Below, piece after piece: positions 47,550-59,500 of a DNA stretch of 64,000 nt (position 1 is the stretch's first letter; every line of letters starts with the position of its first letter). A model generated the notes under the pieces. It ran no database searches, was not told the DNA's origin, and was given only the letters and a program-made list of their open reading frames with translations. The DNA is from Larimichthys crocea (lineage: Eukaryota > Chordata > Actinopteri > Sciaenidae): the NCBI RefSeq assembly GCF_000972845.2, contig NC_040016.1:24112304-24176303 (forward strand). The letters are read 5' to 3'. The position numbers and the translations under genes were made by a program.

Positions 47550-48959
47550 GCCTCTAACCCTGTAGTGACTCAGGTGAAGACAAGCCTTGCTCAGTAGTAC
47601 TTGGACAGTCATAGGGACAGAGGAAATCCTCCAAGCATCAGTGTGGTCAGAGGATTTAAGTCCAAATGCAGCGAAGAAATAACTGGTAGAGGAATCGGGG
47701 CCTCATTGCATTTGACAGAGAATATGCAGATGATGCATGCTTGTCCGAGTTCATTTGAATCTCTCAAAATGTTAAGGTCCATTGAGCACACTCTAGCTTT
47801 GCAGAGGGTTGTACCATTTGGTGCCATTGTACTGTATAAAGGTAAATGACGCTGTCTGAGAGTGTGGATATGACTTTAAACTGGCTATATTTCATGTAAG
47901 GCTGAAACCCAGTGTTAATACTGACTGATGGTTGCAGGACAAATAATGGCAATATCTATTTTTAACAGTATTTTCTAAAGGTAAAAACAGTGGAACACAA
48001 AATATAGCAAAATAAACTACTAATATATCTCCTCCAACTCCAGTGATTCCAACACGTTTGTCTTAGAGTGGTGTTCTAGGTACTGGAGGGGCTGGAAATA
48101 ACAATTATTTTTTTATTATTATTATTTTTTAAATCAATTAATCTGCTAATTATTTTCTTGATAATGTGAAATTGTCAGCAGCCACAGTGATGTCTTCATT
48201 CTGATTGTTTTGTCCGACTAACAGTCGAAAACCTTAAGACGTTCAACTTACTGTTTGGTCTTTTTGCTCAAAAGATTATGAAACGATTGATAATCAGAAT
48301 TGTTGCTAATTGATTGTTGCAGCTCTGACTAACTGAAGTGTTGTATTGAAAAGTAGCTCAACAAACAAGGTATCAATGATATTTTCCACCAAACAACTGG
48401 TTTGATCATTCTAAAGTGAACTTCACAATGTTCAGAGGGACCACAGTGAAATGTTTAACTGGGTAAGAATGTATCAGCGCAAACGAAATGCACCACAAAA
48501 TCAAAATACTTCAGTTTGGTCAGAATTGCACCAAGAAAATGAAACAAAAAGTTCCAGAATGATTTGTTGTCCTTTTCATTACATTGTCTTGAAAAGATTC
48601 TTTGTCTCTTCACTTACTGTTAATGTTAAAGCTGTGGAAATAGAATCTGTGAAGGAGGAAATATCTGGTAAAAAGAAAGACGTGTGCACAAACAAATGTG
48701 CCTGCAGGGGGGAGGATTAACTCCTGACATCCATCTAATAATAACAGTGGCCTCAACAGTCCCACTTTAACACTGTGATACTGTTGATCCCCATATGGGC
48801 TTTTACTGTATACACCCATGAAACAGGACAAACAGTCCTGTGCAATATTCATCCCTGAGGTATAAAACAATCTGCCCTTGTGTCTTGCCTGAACATTGAG
48901 TGAGATTGCTTTAAACTGTAAGCTACTCGTTTCATGGAAAAGATCTAAAATTAATCAGT

Positions 48960-49800
48960 GCGCTTGTTGTCCCTTCTTAAGGCCACGGTAAGAAGGTTTT
49001 GGTGCATGGAGAGGGAAACATAAGAGGCTTTGGGGGCCGCTTTTATTAAAAGGATCTGACATCTACCTGCCCTCTCAAATGGCAGGCAATTTTGACACTT
49101 CTGGCGCGCAAAGCAGCCGTACAGAAATAACCATGTCTCCTGGGCTGTGGGCTTACTCTGTGTTGATGCTGTTTACCTTAAAGGACACTGTGTAGAGCAT
49201 CATAAATAAAATGCCTTTGCACAACAAATCACAGACCAATTCATTTGGCAACCTGAATGTGTACACATGGACTGATTTCTCTCTTCATCTTTCCATTTTC
49301 CTGTTGTCATTATCCACACGTATCATGTCGGAGATGGCTTGATGGACTCAATGTGTCAGAACGGCTTGTTCTCACATCCGTATCACTGCAGGACTCCCCG
49401 CAGTACAGCAGTGGCCTGTCGGCACTAAGACTCTGGGCCAGTTCTCACTGTGATGGTCAGTTGGAGATTCTTTTTATTTTGATACTGTTATCATTTCCCA
49501 TTTCCCCACCTGATTGGAGCTTAAAAGCCAAAGCAGCTCAGATCGTGCCGGCATAAATCTCCAGGCCCATTAATCCATCCTGGTGTCGTGTCTCGCACAG
49601 AACTGCCTGATCGTGTCTGGATATTCAGGGGAAATTAAATCAGTGATATTCTAAGGCAGCTCACCAACACTGCAGATTGGATGTTAAACTAGGTGGGCTG
49701 CTGTTGATTGTTCTCATATGTATAGAATATGAAGGAATAACCTCTGCAGAGACGAGACATCTCACTGCATTCACTGAAACAGCCCTTTTCCTTTTCTCTT
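48960..49800. promoter_or_regulatory. Candidate conserved non-coding block (copy 2)
   Basis: Second copy of the 34,620-35,420 block, located about 4 kb beyond the cadps stop codon. Contains the same CCCATTAATCCATCC and GGCGCGCAAAGC motifs. Confidence 0.35.
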
Positions 49801-51452
49801 CTGTTACACATCCTCGAATGTTGGCAGCATGACCGGCATTGCCTGAATGATAGCCAAAGAAATGTCCAGTTCAGTTTGTAATGTCTTGACTCTGAAGGAA
49901 AAAGGTTCCAGGTTATTTGCTATTTAGTAAAGTTAAAATGCAATCATTCATTTTAAAATACCAAGTACCATACTCAGTAGTGACAACAACTTTCAGTTGT
50001 ATTTATCTCTTGAGCTTTAAGAAAAACTTGGATTTTGATGCCAACCCTTCACTGCTCAACTGCTAAAGCATCTCTTGAAGACTCTGTGTGATTCTCTTGT
50101 AACCTCTCTCTAAACGTCCAAATCTGTCACATTCTTACAGCTGATGGGAAACTGATATTTAATATTCTACTAAATCCTTTAACTTTCATCTAGAAATAAA
50201 TATTACTGTCATTGTCATATTACTCTGTGCATCAAAGCACACAGTACAAACTCTTGTCATTGGATATTAAGGGTTAATATTATCAGGTCAAATAATACAA
50301 AAGTGTTGTCTTGTTTAACTGTATGCGGTGAAAACATTTTTTCATATGTAAAAGTCATAGTTTCATAGTTTCACCTCATTTCCTCCAAAATCTTGTTTTT
50401 CTCCGTTCTTCTAAGAAGGATTTCTTTCCACTTCTATAACATAATTAAAAGATATTCTCTTGTCTTTTAATTTGGGGCTATATTATATATAATCCTTCCG
50501 ACTTTAGTCTTAGCTTCCATCTTGGCCTCTTGATTTGATTTTGGTCATTGTTGATTTGATCTCTGGCAGTTCTTTCAATCTCGTCTTGACAGTAATATCA
50601 ACTCTCAAGATGACTGATGCTTTAATCCACAGAATTAATCTCAGACTCCTTTCTTAAGAAATACTGCTGTGGGGGAGGGAAGGAGGTCAAGGAGGCCCTG
50701 GATTAACAAATATGTATTCTTTGCAGTCTGTTGACACAATGTGGTCATCTCTTTGTCCAAAATAGTACAAGAAACTGCCATATTGTGAAACTAAATATGT
50801 AATGTATTAGAACCTTTAGAAGAACACATGCAAAGCTTTTTGATCCAATCAGTCAATTCAAAGCAGCAGCAATGAATGAGGTGACAAGTTCTTTCCATGT
50901 TTGCCATTCACCTTTATTTAAATGTTCTTGGCCTTGGTGGGTTCTTCTACAGGGCAGAAGCATGATGAACCCACCGGTAACTTCACACACAGAGCAAAAA
51001 CACTTTGGGAGTGAATACTGGGGACATGCAGTACTTGCTCACAGGGTGACACACAGCTCTACAGTATAGAAAACAGTTGACAGAGGGAAAGTACAGGCAG
51101 ACTTCACTTCCCATCATCCATTATAAAAATGTGGATTTGCCCCATACATGAATGAAGCACAGGGCACGTACAAGAACAAATATTATGGATGACAAATAAA
51201 CTCTATTATTTAAATATTTGTCTAAGATAGAATATTTGCTTTCAAATCAAAAATGAGGAAAAAAGGGAAAAAGTTGAAAACAGGTCTGTGATAAAACCAA
51301 ACTCTGTGTATTGCCTTGCTAAGTCATCAGTTAACTATAATAAAGAGGAAAATGTCCGAGGCGTTTGAAAAGACCACGGGCAGATGGAGTTTATTTCAAC
51401 TGGCAGCTGGACACAGGATCACTTTGTTAGAAGAACGTATGTGTTCTTATTT

Positions 51453-51498
51453 CATCATGTCATAATCACACAGATTCCTGTGTGATTATGACATGATG
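51453..51498. repeat. Perfect hairpin, 21-bp arms, 4-base loop
   Basis: The left arm 51453-51473 is the exact reverse complement of 51478-51498, with loop ATTC. The core is CATAATCACACAG. Such perfect pairing is more like a cruciform or fold-back element than a microRNA precursor. Confidence 0.9.
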
Positions 51499-53387
51499 TT
51501 ATCAACATGTTTAGGTTAATTAAACTCATGTTTTGTTGAATAAATACGGTTCTGAACTGCTAAGGCCCATCCTGGGAATGGTAGGGTCAGCGAGTCACTT
51601 CATCCATCCATCTGCAGAACCCTTCAGCTCTCCAGAGGATAATTTTTGATTTGATTTTATTGACCTCTGGCCTTTTTATTAGCACCACACCCAGGACTAA
51701 TCTAAACAGCTCAGTCTGCTACTGGTAAGGTTCTAACAACTGCTAAATTGTTCTGCCCAACACTTTGCTACAAGATGTATTGAACACTGCAGCCTCAGCA
51801 GGCTGCTGTCAGGGCATTGGTTTGTTAATATTGTTAATTAAAACACACTCACCCGTAACCAGTTAATTAGGTAGTAGCTAAAATGAATGCAGACTAATCC
51901 ACCAGTCATATAATAAATGAAGGGACTGCAGATGAAAATGAAATTCAAGCTAGCTCTTATCAAATGACAACATGTATGTATTATTGTCAATGATCCCTTT
52001 ACAAACAACATGAATAAATCAAATCTGTGGTCCTTATGTTGTGTTATGCTGACAGATGTTTCTATTATTTTGTCCAACCTATTCATATCAGTGAGGGTAG
52101 GCTGAATAACACAAACACCTGTATGATGCAATGGGTTTGTGCTCCATGCACACAAACCTTGTTCCGGCTAATGTGACAGTAAGTATTTGAACCAAAGCAA
52201 ACCGTGTACCAACGTGACACACAGCATTTGTGCCAAACGATTCCATGAGGTGACATCGATAATGAGTTGGTTGATGATGCCTTGGTTTTTGTTTGCTGTG
52301 TTGCGACTGTCGGGGAAACATCAGGCATCGGGCAGTTTTAAAGGGAGAACAGACAAAAAACGCTACTGTCACATCATATCACTGCACACTGGAACATGAT
52401 GCAAACCCAATACAAACAAAAAAGGTACAACAATGCAACACAGAGTAGCTGCATTCACTGCACATTTTTAGTACAACACAAAGAAATTCATAGATTTGTT
52501 CATAAACGTAGGAACAAAAATGATCATCCATATTGCTTGGGAACATTCAGGAGTCATTTTGAAAATATTTCCTGCATGTTTTAGTTTGAACTCTGTTGTT
52601 TTGGACTGGACAGTCTGACCTTAAACCAACAAGAAAGCATCAGTTGTGGTGTCTTTTAGATCTCAACAGTGAAAAGTTGATCATGCATTTGTTGGTGAGC
52701 TGAAAAAAAAAAAGAAAAGCATCTGTATGAATTTTACTATTTGACTTGGAAATGGAGTACAGTGGCCACGACAACTTGTGTGTCTGACTTCTTTTCCAGC
52801 ACAACAGTGCTCTATACTTTATGCAGAAATCTTAGTGACAAGCAACAAGAAAGCTTCAGTACAAAGACTGTAGACATTTTGGGTTGCACAATATGACATC
52901 ATAATAACAATATAATAATTTTCATGCCTTCAAAGATTTACTCCATAGAGATGCAATTTCCTGCCTTTCTTTATAATCTTGTTTATATGGTAAGTGTTTG
53001 GATATTCATTTGCTCATATTTTACATTAGTAATCGACTGATTTTATGGTTCCAACCTATACTTCACTGTTATGAAATTAAGTTTTGAGGAATTAAAGCTC
53101 AATGAGCCTACATGTGGAATTTCAAAATCCAGAGCATTGATATGACAGACTTGTGTCATACAAGTGTTTACAGACACAGAAAACATTCTTCTCGTATTAC
53201 TTGTAATTCAGACACAAATGTTGAACTACCACAGGAATGAAAAATCAACAAGGCAAATAATGGAGGGAACATGTTGGATGATAGGCCGATCTGTTCTGAC
53301 TTCACAGAAAGGCTGCATGAGTTTTCAGGCAGTACACCGCTCACCCTTTGAAAAGCTTTGACACTTTTAGTTTTTATGCCTTTTGAT

Positions 53388-53561
53388 CTAGTTATCATTG
53401 TCCTCTTCATCACTGTCCTTCATGGAAATGCCTTGCATCCCTCCTTCCCTCACTGACGCAGTAGCTTCTTCCAAGGTCAGCCGGTTTCTCACGGTTTCAT
53501 ACATCTTACTGTTCAATGTGGAGTCCAGAACCCCTTGAAGGCGGAAGTCACGGTACTTTTT
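53388..53561 (-). CDS. cadps: cadps last coding exon
   Basis: 174 nt, phase 0: 57 residues plus TAG at 53390-53388. Begins KKYRDF after a TTATTTATGATAG acceptor and ends SDEEDNDN. The acidic tail is typical of CAPS proteins. Confidence 0.93.
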   Translation of the reverse strand, partial: KKYRDFRLQGVLDSTLNSKMYETVRNRLTLEEATASVREGGMQGISMKDSDEEDNDN

Positions 53562-56500
53562 CTATCATAAATAAACAAAACAATCAGTAAGGTATGGTGG
53601 AAAGTATGGTGTTATATTATTTCTTCCATTAATTAAATGGCACTCTACATTAAGTGAGATACAGTCAGTGTACTATAATAGGCTCAACATCCCAAACACA
53701 TTTCAGACACAGACTGTAGGAGCCCTCAGCAAGTTGCCAATCTACGAATTTCTACACAAACCCCCGTGTTGATCAGGGGATAATGACAGCAGCTTGTTCA
53801 GTGTTTGATTTATTCAGAGTCAGACTTTGTTTCATTGGTCTGGTCAGACAAAGTATTTTGTATAATGTATAAAGGATTCATCCCTAACCTGAAAGCTGAA
53901 AGCTGATTTAGTTGATAGTGGGTTTGAGTGATGATGGATTATCCATCTAAGAATGCATTTGGACACTGTTAAAATTTGGACATGTCATACAAAGATATAA
54001 TTAGCTAGGCTTCAACGACAACATGCTTGTCATATATGCGTCATACATCATATAATTTGGAGAATCGTTCATCAATCAGTTGATCATAGTTAATTTAGGG
54101 CAATGATACACATCAAATAGGGGCTAAGTCGACCTAAGTCTCAACGCTTGTTCTTTTTCAAGGTTTTACCTTATCTCCGGACTCTCTATCTCTGGACTCT
54201 CAAGTGTAACTGTCAAAAACACTGCGACCCATTTCAAGAGCTACCTGCTTGAAAGGCTGTGGCCTGTGAAAACAGTTGGTTCAGTCTGCTGCCCCTCCTT
54301 ACAACTTCAACAGATTCATATTTGGGTCAGAGGGATCATTGTAGAATTATGTTTCCTTGAAGGCGGATGGCTGTCAGCTTTCTGTCCTCATATGTACACA
54401 TATGCTTTATACTTGGCAGCAAGGATATGAAATGATTAATGAACTGAAATATGTAGGACAGTGAATTGAGGTGACCTGTCATGATTCCAACAGCATGCTG
54501 TAATATTGTCACCTTTACATCATTAACTGCATCACATTCAGCTGTGGTAAAATAGGTCAGTCTCCTCTCTCCTTTAGGCTTACAGCAGGAATGACGTGAC
54601 TGAAGAAAGCTGTTACTTTTTATTCCTCAGCTTTCATATTAGCGTCATCTGTTCTTTGGGCATAAAGTCACTCCCCAAATCTTCTGCTACCAGTGCAGTC
54701 CACTGAATTAGTGGTGTTTGTTGATGGGCAGCCAGTGTGGTATCATGTTCTGCATTTAGTTCAGCTCATCCTTATGAGGAAGTTTGGAATATAATTATAA
54801 TATCATAGCTTGAACCTCTCAGTAGTTCACTGTATTACAATATATTGGATTGATGCATTAGCATGAACCCAGTGTTTTATGGTTTCAGCTGATGATCTGA
54901 GCAAGATGATATTATGTTTTACCTGGCAAAGCTGAAAAGGAACACACAACTACAGCTGACAAATAAATGTCATTTTTCCAACACATAGTTAAATGTAATA
55001 TAATAACAAGTAGATAGAAGCAGCATGAATGGAAATACCACAAACATATAATACTGACACATCCTATATGTTTTCTATCTGGTAACATATGATGTAGTGT
55101 TCGATATGACATGAGACGTATTGCTGCCGCTCACTGAAAGAGCCACCACTGTAGCAAGTGCAACTGACAACACCACCATACTATATGTGTGATCAGAGCA
55201 GACAAATCCATGTGTAACAATAATAACTATCAAATTATGTGTGAAGCAAAAATTACCAGAAGAAATCACTTCATATTCATGTTCATATGACAACAGTTCA
55301 TGGAAACATCATGTTTAGACGTGAGCTTTAGAAAGGGAAAGAAAGCTGTTCTCACCTTGACAATCCTGATGAGAATCTTCAGCTGATAAACGTGGAGCTG
55401 CAGGTCCATTCGGTCCGTCAGCCATGTTCCTAAAAGGTTCATAGTGCTGGTGTACCATTGCTGTAACAGATACACAAGCACACAGTGCAGAACATAACGT
55501 CATCTTTTACTCCATGAAATGAACGCAGAGCATGTTAACTTCAGAAGACAATCAGAAACAAACACTTTAACAATGAATCCACAACCCTAGAAATGATCCA
55601 TAAACTTTGCTCATGGTGGATTTGGCAGAAAAACCATGTGATGTCATCCTCTGCAGTGTATCATTATGACAGAGTTTCCTTGTTGAGAGGCCGGAGGGTC
55701 AAAGCTGACAAACAGATCCTCAGCAGAAAGACGTCTCTAATCTGAAGATGTTCATGTCATGTCGGTTGCACGGCCTCATCAAGGCATTAGAAAATGACAC
55801 ATAGCACAGAGCAGGCACTCCTCTACTGTGGGAGGGCGGGGGGTCTGCTGATAAGTGATGCCCACACAGTCATCCCAGGGACCCGATCTTAGGAAACTGT
55901 TTCTGCTCTTGTCATGTGGGACCCTGTCAGATAGTCCCATAGGCTTTGGATCTATTTAAGTTTGGAGTGTGGACCCCGGGAAGATCCAGCAGCCAGTGAG
56001 GTGTCAGTTAATGGGGATCCTAATGAAGAGCATGGCTCATGATGCTCTAGGCGCACAGAGACAATCTTTTCACTTTTTTTATCTTTAAATTTGGTGGAAT
56101 AGTACTGCTCTAGATTGCAGTCAGTCAGTCTGGTCAGTGAAACAGTCTATAGCATTCATCAAGTCTATTACTTATTGTTATCTAAGACAAGTGAAAGTAA
56201 GAGCACTGATTCAGCCATGCCTGATGCATACCTCTTTCAGAAAACCTGATACTGTAGTGCTCGTCTATAATATAAGCATTAACTTTTGAACCGATTCTAC
56301 AGTAGCCCAGAATGGACAAATGAACACAGGCTTTATAGAGAGCAATTTGCATTTCATTATTTATGAACATTAATCTGTTGTCTAAATTACAAACGTTACT
56401 ATAAATACTATTAGTGTTACAATGTCTGAATTCCAGTATCCATAGCAATATATTTCTTTTCAAAACCTTCAAAATCTAAGAATTAAATAATTAATAAAGA

Positions 56501-59500
56501 AATGAAATAAGACAAAGTTTTCAAATGTTAGATGCTGTCTGTACACAGCACTGCAAGTTCTTTGTCTGAAGTTAAATAGTTGACAACTGACACTTTCACT
56601 TTTTCACAAGTCAGTGATTTGAAAAATGTGAATTTGTCCTAGCTGTTCTTCTTAAGATCATGATAACATCAGTGATGGAGAAAAATCAAGCTTACCCAAG
56701 ATGAAACAGAATGAATATGACCCAGCACTCAGTGCTATGCTTCAGTTCATCAATGGACACAATTCAGTCATTCCTCATAAAGTAATGAGGTACCATAGCC
56801 AGCCAGTTTCCATCTACACAGGTGTTACAAGCTTCAACCTTAACATTCCCTCACTGCTCTATCTAGACAAGCCTTCTCCGAGCAGTGACCTCTGCGAGGC
56901 ACCGTGAGCTCCGAGCATGGCAGCCATGCAGGAACAGAGCCGAAAGGCTGCAGATGTTTCTCTGTGGGCCCTGGCTGTTGCCAGTCTAATTGAGGGATAA
57001 TGATGAGTGTGGGCTGATACTAATAGAAGACGACTGACTTTCAACAGTCAGGGTCACAGCGAAATGAAATCAGGAAGGGGGTAGCAGTGTGTGCATGTGT
57101 GTGCGTTTAGGAGAGATGAGATGCCATGGGGTTCATTTCTAAGTTGTACCAGATAGATTTTTTCCTCGAACACTTTTTATCAGAGTGATTGAATATTAGC
57201 TCTATTATCCATCAAATATGACAAAGTAAGTCAAGGCATAGTGTCCTGATCACAAATGACAACAGTGATTGTTACCGTTATTGTAGAGGTATAGAAATAC
57301 TCCTGAATAAAATCTTCATGTTAAATATACTTGAGTGAGATAAAATCTATTCACCCATCCATATTTCATTTTCTTTTTGGACTGGTCAGCAATGATAATT
57401 GTAGCTGTTCAAGATTATTAACAAAACAAAGGAAAGTGTTAAGCTCACCAAGGTGGGGCAAAGGAAGGTTGGTGAGTTAGACCCACTGGCAGTGTTCCGA
57501 TATATGCCTGCCTGTCATGCAACTTTGTCAGCTTTTGTCGTTGCATAGACCTCAGACTGTGGTGAAGACATATATAATTCACTATAAAAGATTTGGATTT
57601 TTTGCTGCAGCCTTGCACCCAAACTCACAACATCACTAAATAAACACAGATTTCATGTGTCAAACACTAGACAGTGATGTTTTACAACAATATAAAGGTC
57701 TTTACTGTGTAAGAGGCACGAAGCATAAAGAATTAACCATGTGTTTGCTTTTGAGCAACTGTCATGTCTCCATCAGGAGCCAAACTATCATCAGATTGAT
57801 GTTTTGTGGTGCCGGAGATGAAATACATCTCTCACATCTTACTCTGTCTGTCTGCATGAACAGTAAATCATCATGCTGCAAAAAAATTATTTGAAATTTT
57901 TGTCCAGTTGCCAAACAAGTGGGACACCAAGATCACGGTTACTGGTCTGAAACCTGTTGAGGCCAGAAGAAGAGGAATAGAGCAGGTCTACATGTAGGTC
58001 AAGCTCAGTCAGTGGAACATGGGTAAAAGAGAAGATGGCTTTGCCGAGGCAGTGCTGGGGTGAATCAGTGAGGCGACCTGGTGCCAGCAGCTTTCTATCT
58101 GTCGCTGTGTGCCTGTGAAGGCTTCGGCGTGGCAGCAGGCCTGTGATCTCGCCCCGAGCACAACCCCCCGCCGAGAGGCCAGGCCTGGAGTGACTGATCC
58201 ACTGACTGGCTGCTCTCCCTCTTTCCATCATCCACTCCTTCACTTCTCCTTTTTCTTTAGACTTTACACCATGCCACACAGCTCCCATCTGCAGCCATTT
58301 TTTTTTGCAGCAGCAGCCATTTTGTGTCCTATTCTGCTTTACTCCTCTTCATTTTATATAAAAGGAGGCCTGACAGTTATGTCACAAGTCTTCTTGCTGC
58401 CATGACTGGCATTTTGGAGGTCTGTCAGGGACATCTTGTGTACACATAATGCCTGTGATTTTCATCAACTTTAAGATATTTTCAATGTCAGTTTGAATAG
58501 AACATCATTAAAAAATGAAAGTGACTGTTAATCCATTGTAGATGACTGCATGACTAATTCCCATCAGGAGAAGAGGACATGGCGTCTCTGTATACACTCA
58601 TACTTTATGCAAATTTGAGGTTTTGGTGGATAAATTGGATTTCAATAATTCTGCTTTTCAATGTGATTTTATAAGATGTTTTCTTAGTTCTGGAACAGAA
58701 TCCAGAGGCTTCAGCTTCACGTAGACTTTCTGTTTGGAAAAGGATCTTCATCACAAATAGTATGGCTGTATTTCCAGGTAGTGATGTCAGTAATGTAATT
58801 AAAGGTAGACAGTCTAGAACTTCAAATACGTCACAATTAACTTGACTCCAACAGTCCTCCAGACTAAACAAAACATCAAGTTTAACATTGTTTTCCTTGC
58901 ACATGAGTGAGACCTATTGTTAGGCTGACTTCAACAGTTGAGGGTAAACGAAGCAGTTTCCTCTCACTTTAACACTGATTTACAAAAGTGGTTAAACTAT
59001 ATAAATATATTTGTCTACTTTGCTTTGTTTCAGGACAGTAGCAGTGATAGAGGAGAGGGAGTGGTGGCATGGATCGTGGCTGCTGCTGTGGTCCTGCACG
59101 ACGTCCACTACATATATTATTACATTGTTGTTATCATATCTCCATTACAGTTTATAGTTAGTTAATGATTTGCTGCTGCTGAGCATCTGTGTCTCTCTAT
59201 CTCTATCACAGGTTCCACTGCTACTGTAATCATTTTATCATTCATTGTAATTCATTGTCATTTTATTATTCATTGTAATTCATTGTCATTTTATCAGTCA
59301 TTGTAATTCATTGTCATTTTATCAGTCATTGTAATTGTACAATATGTTTGTGTTGATTTGTTCTGTACACTGACATCTATTGCACGTCTGTCCGTCCTGG
59401 GAGAGGGATCCCTCCTCTGTGGCTCTTCCTGAGGTTTCTTCCACCTTTTTTCCCTGTTAAAGGTTTTTTGTGTCACTCGAACCGAGGGTCTAAGGACAGA

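Larger units (their letters stand above)
44813..59164. repeat. 14-kb duplication, copy 2 (coding-intact)
   Basis: Collinear with 30,476-44,601 throughout and about 230 bases longer. Both cadps exons are intact with good splice sites, so this is the reliable version. Sequence to its right continues uniquely into the next part of the inferred cadps intron. Confidence 0.95.

Noticed and set aside
57887..58288. 133-codon minus-strand frame as a further cadps exon
   Set aside because: No CAPS-like residues and no acceptor/donor pair; the copy 1 counterpart is not open over the same span.
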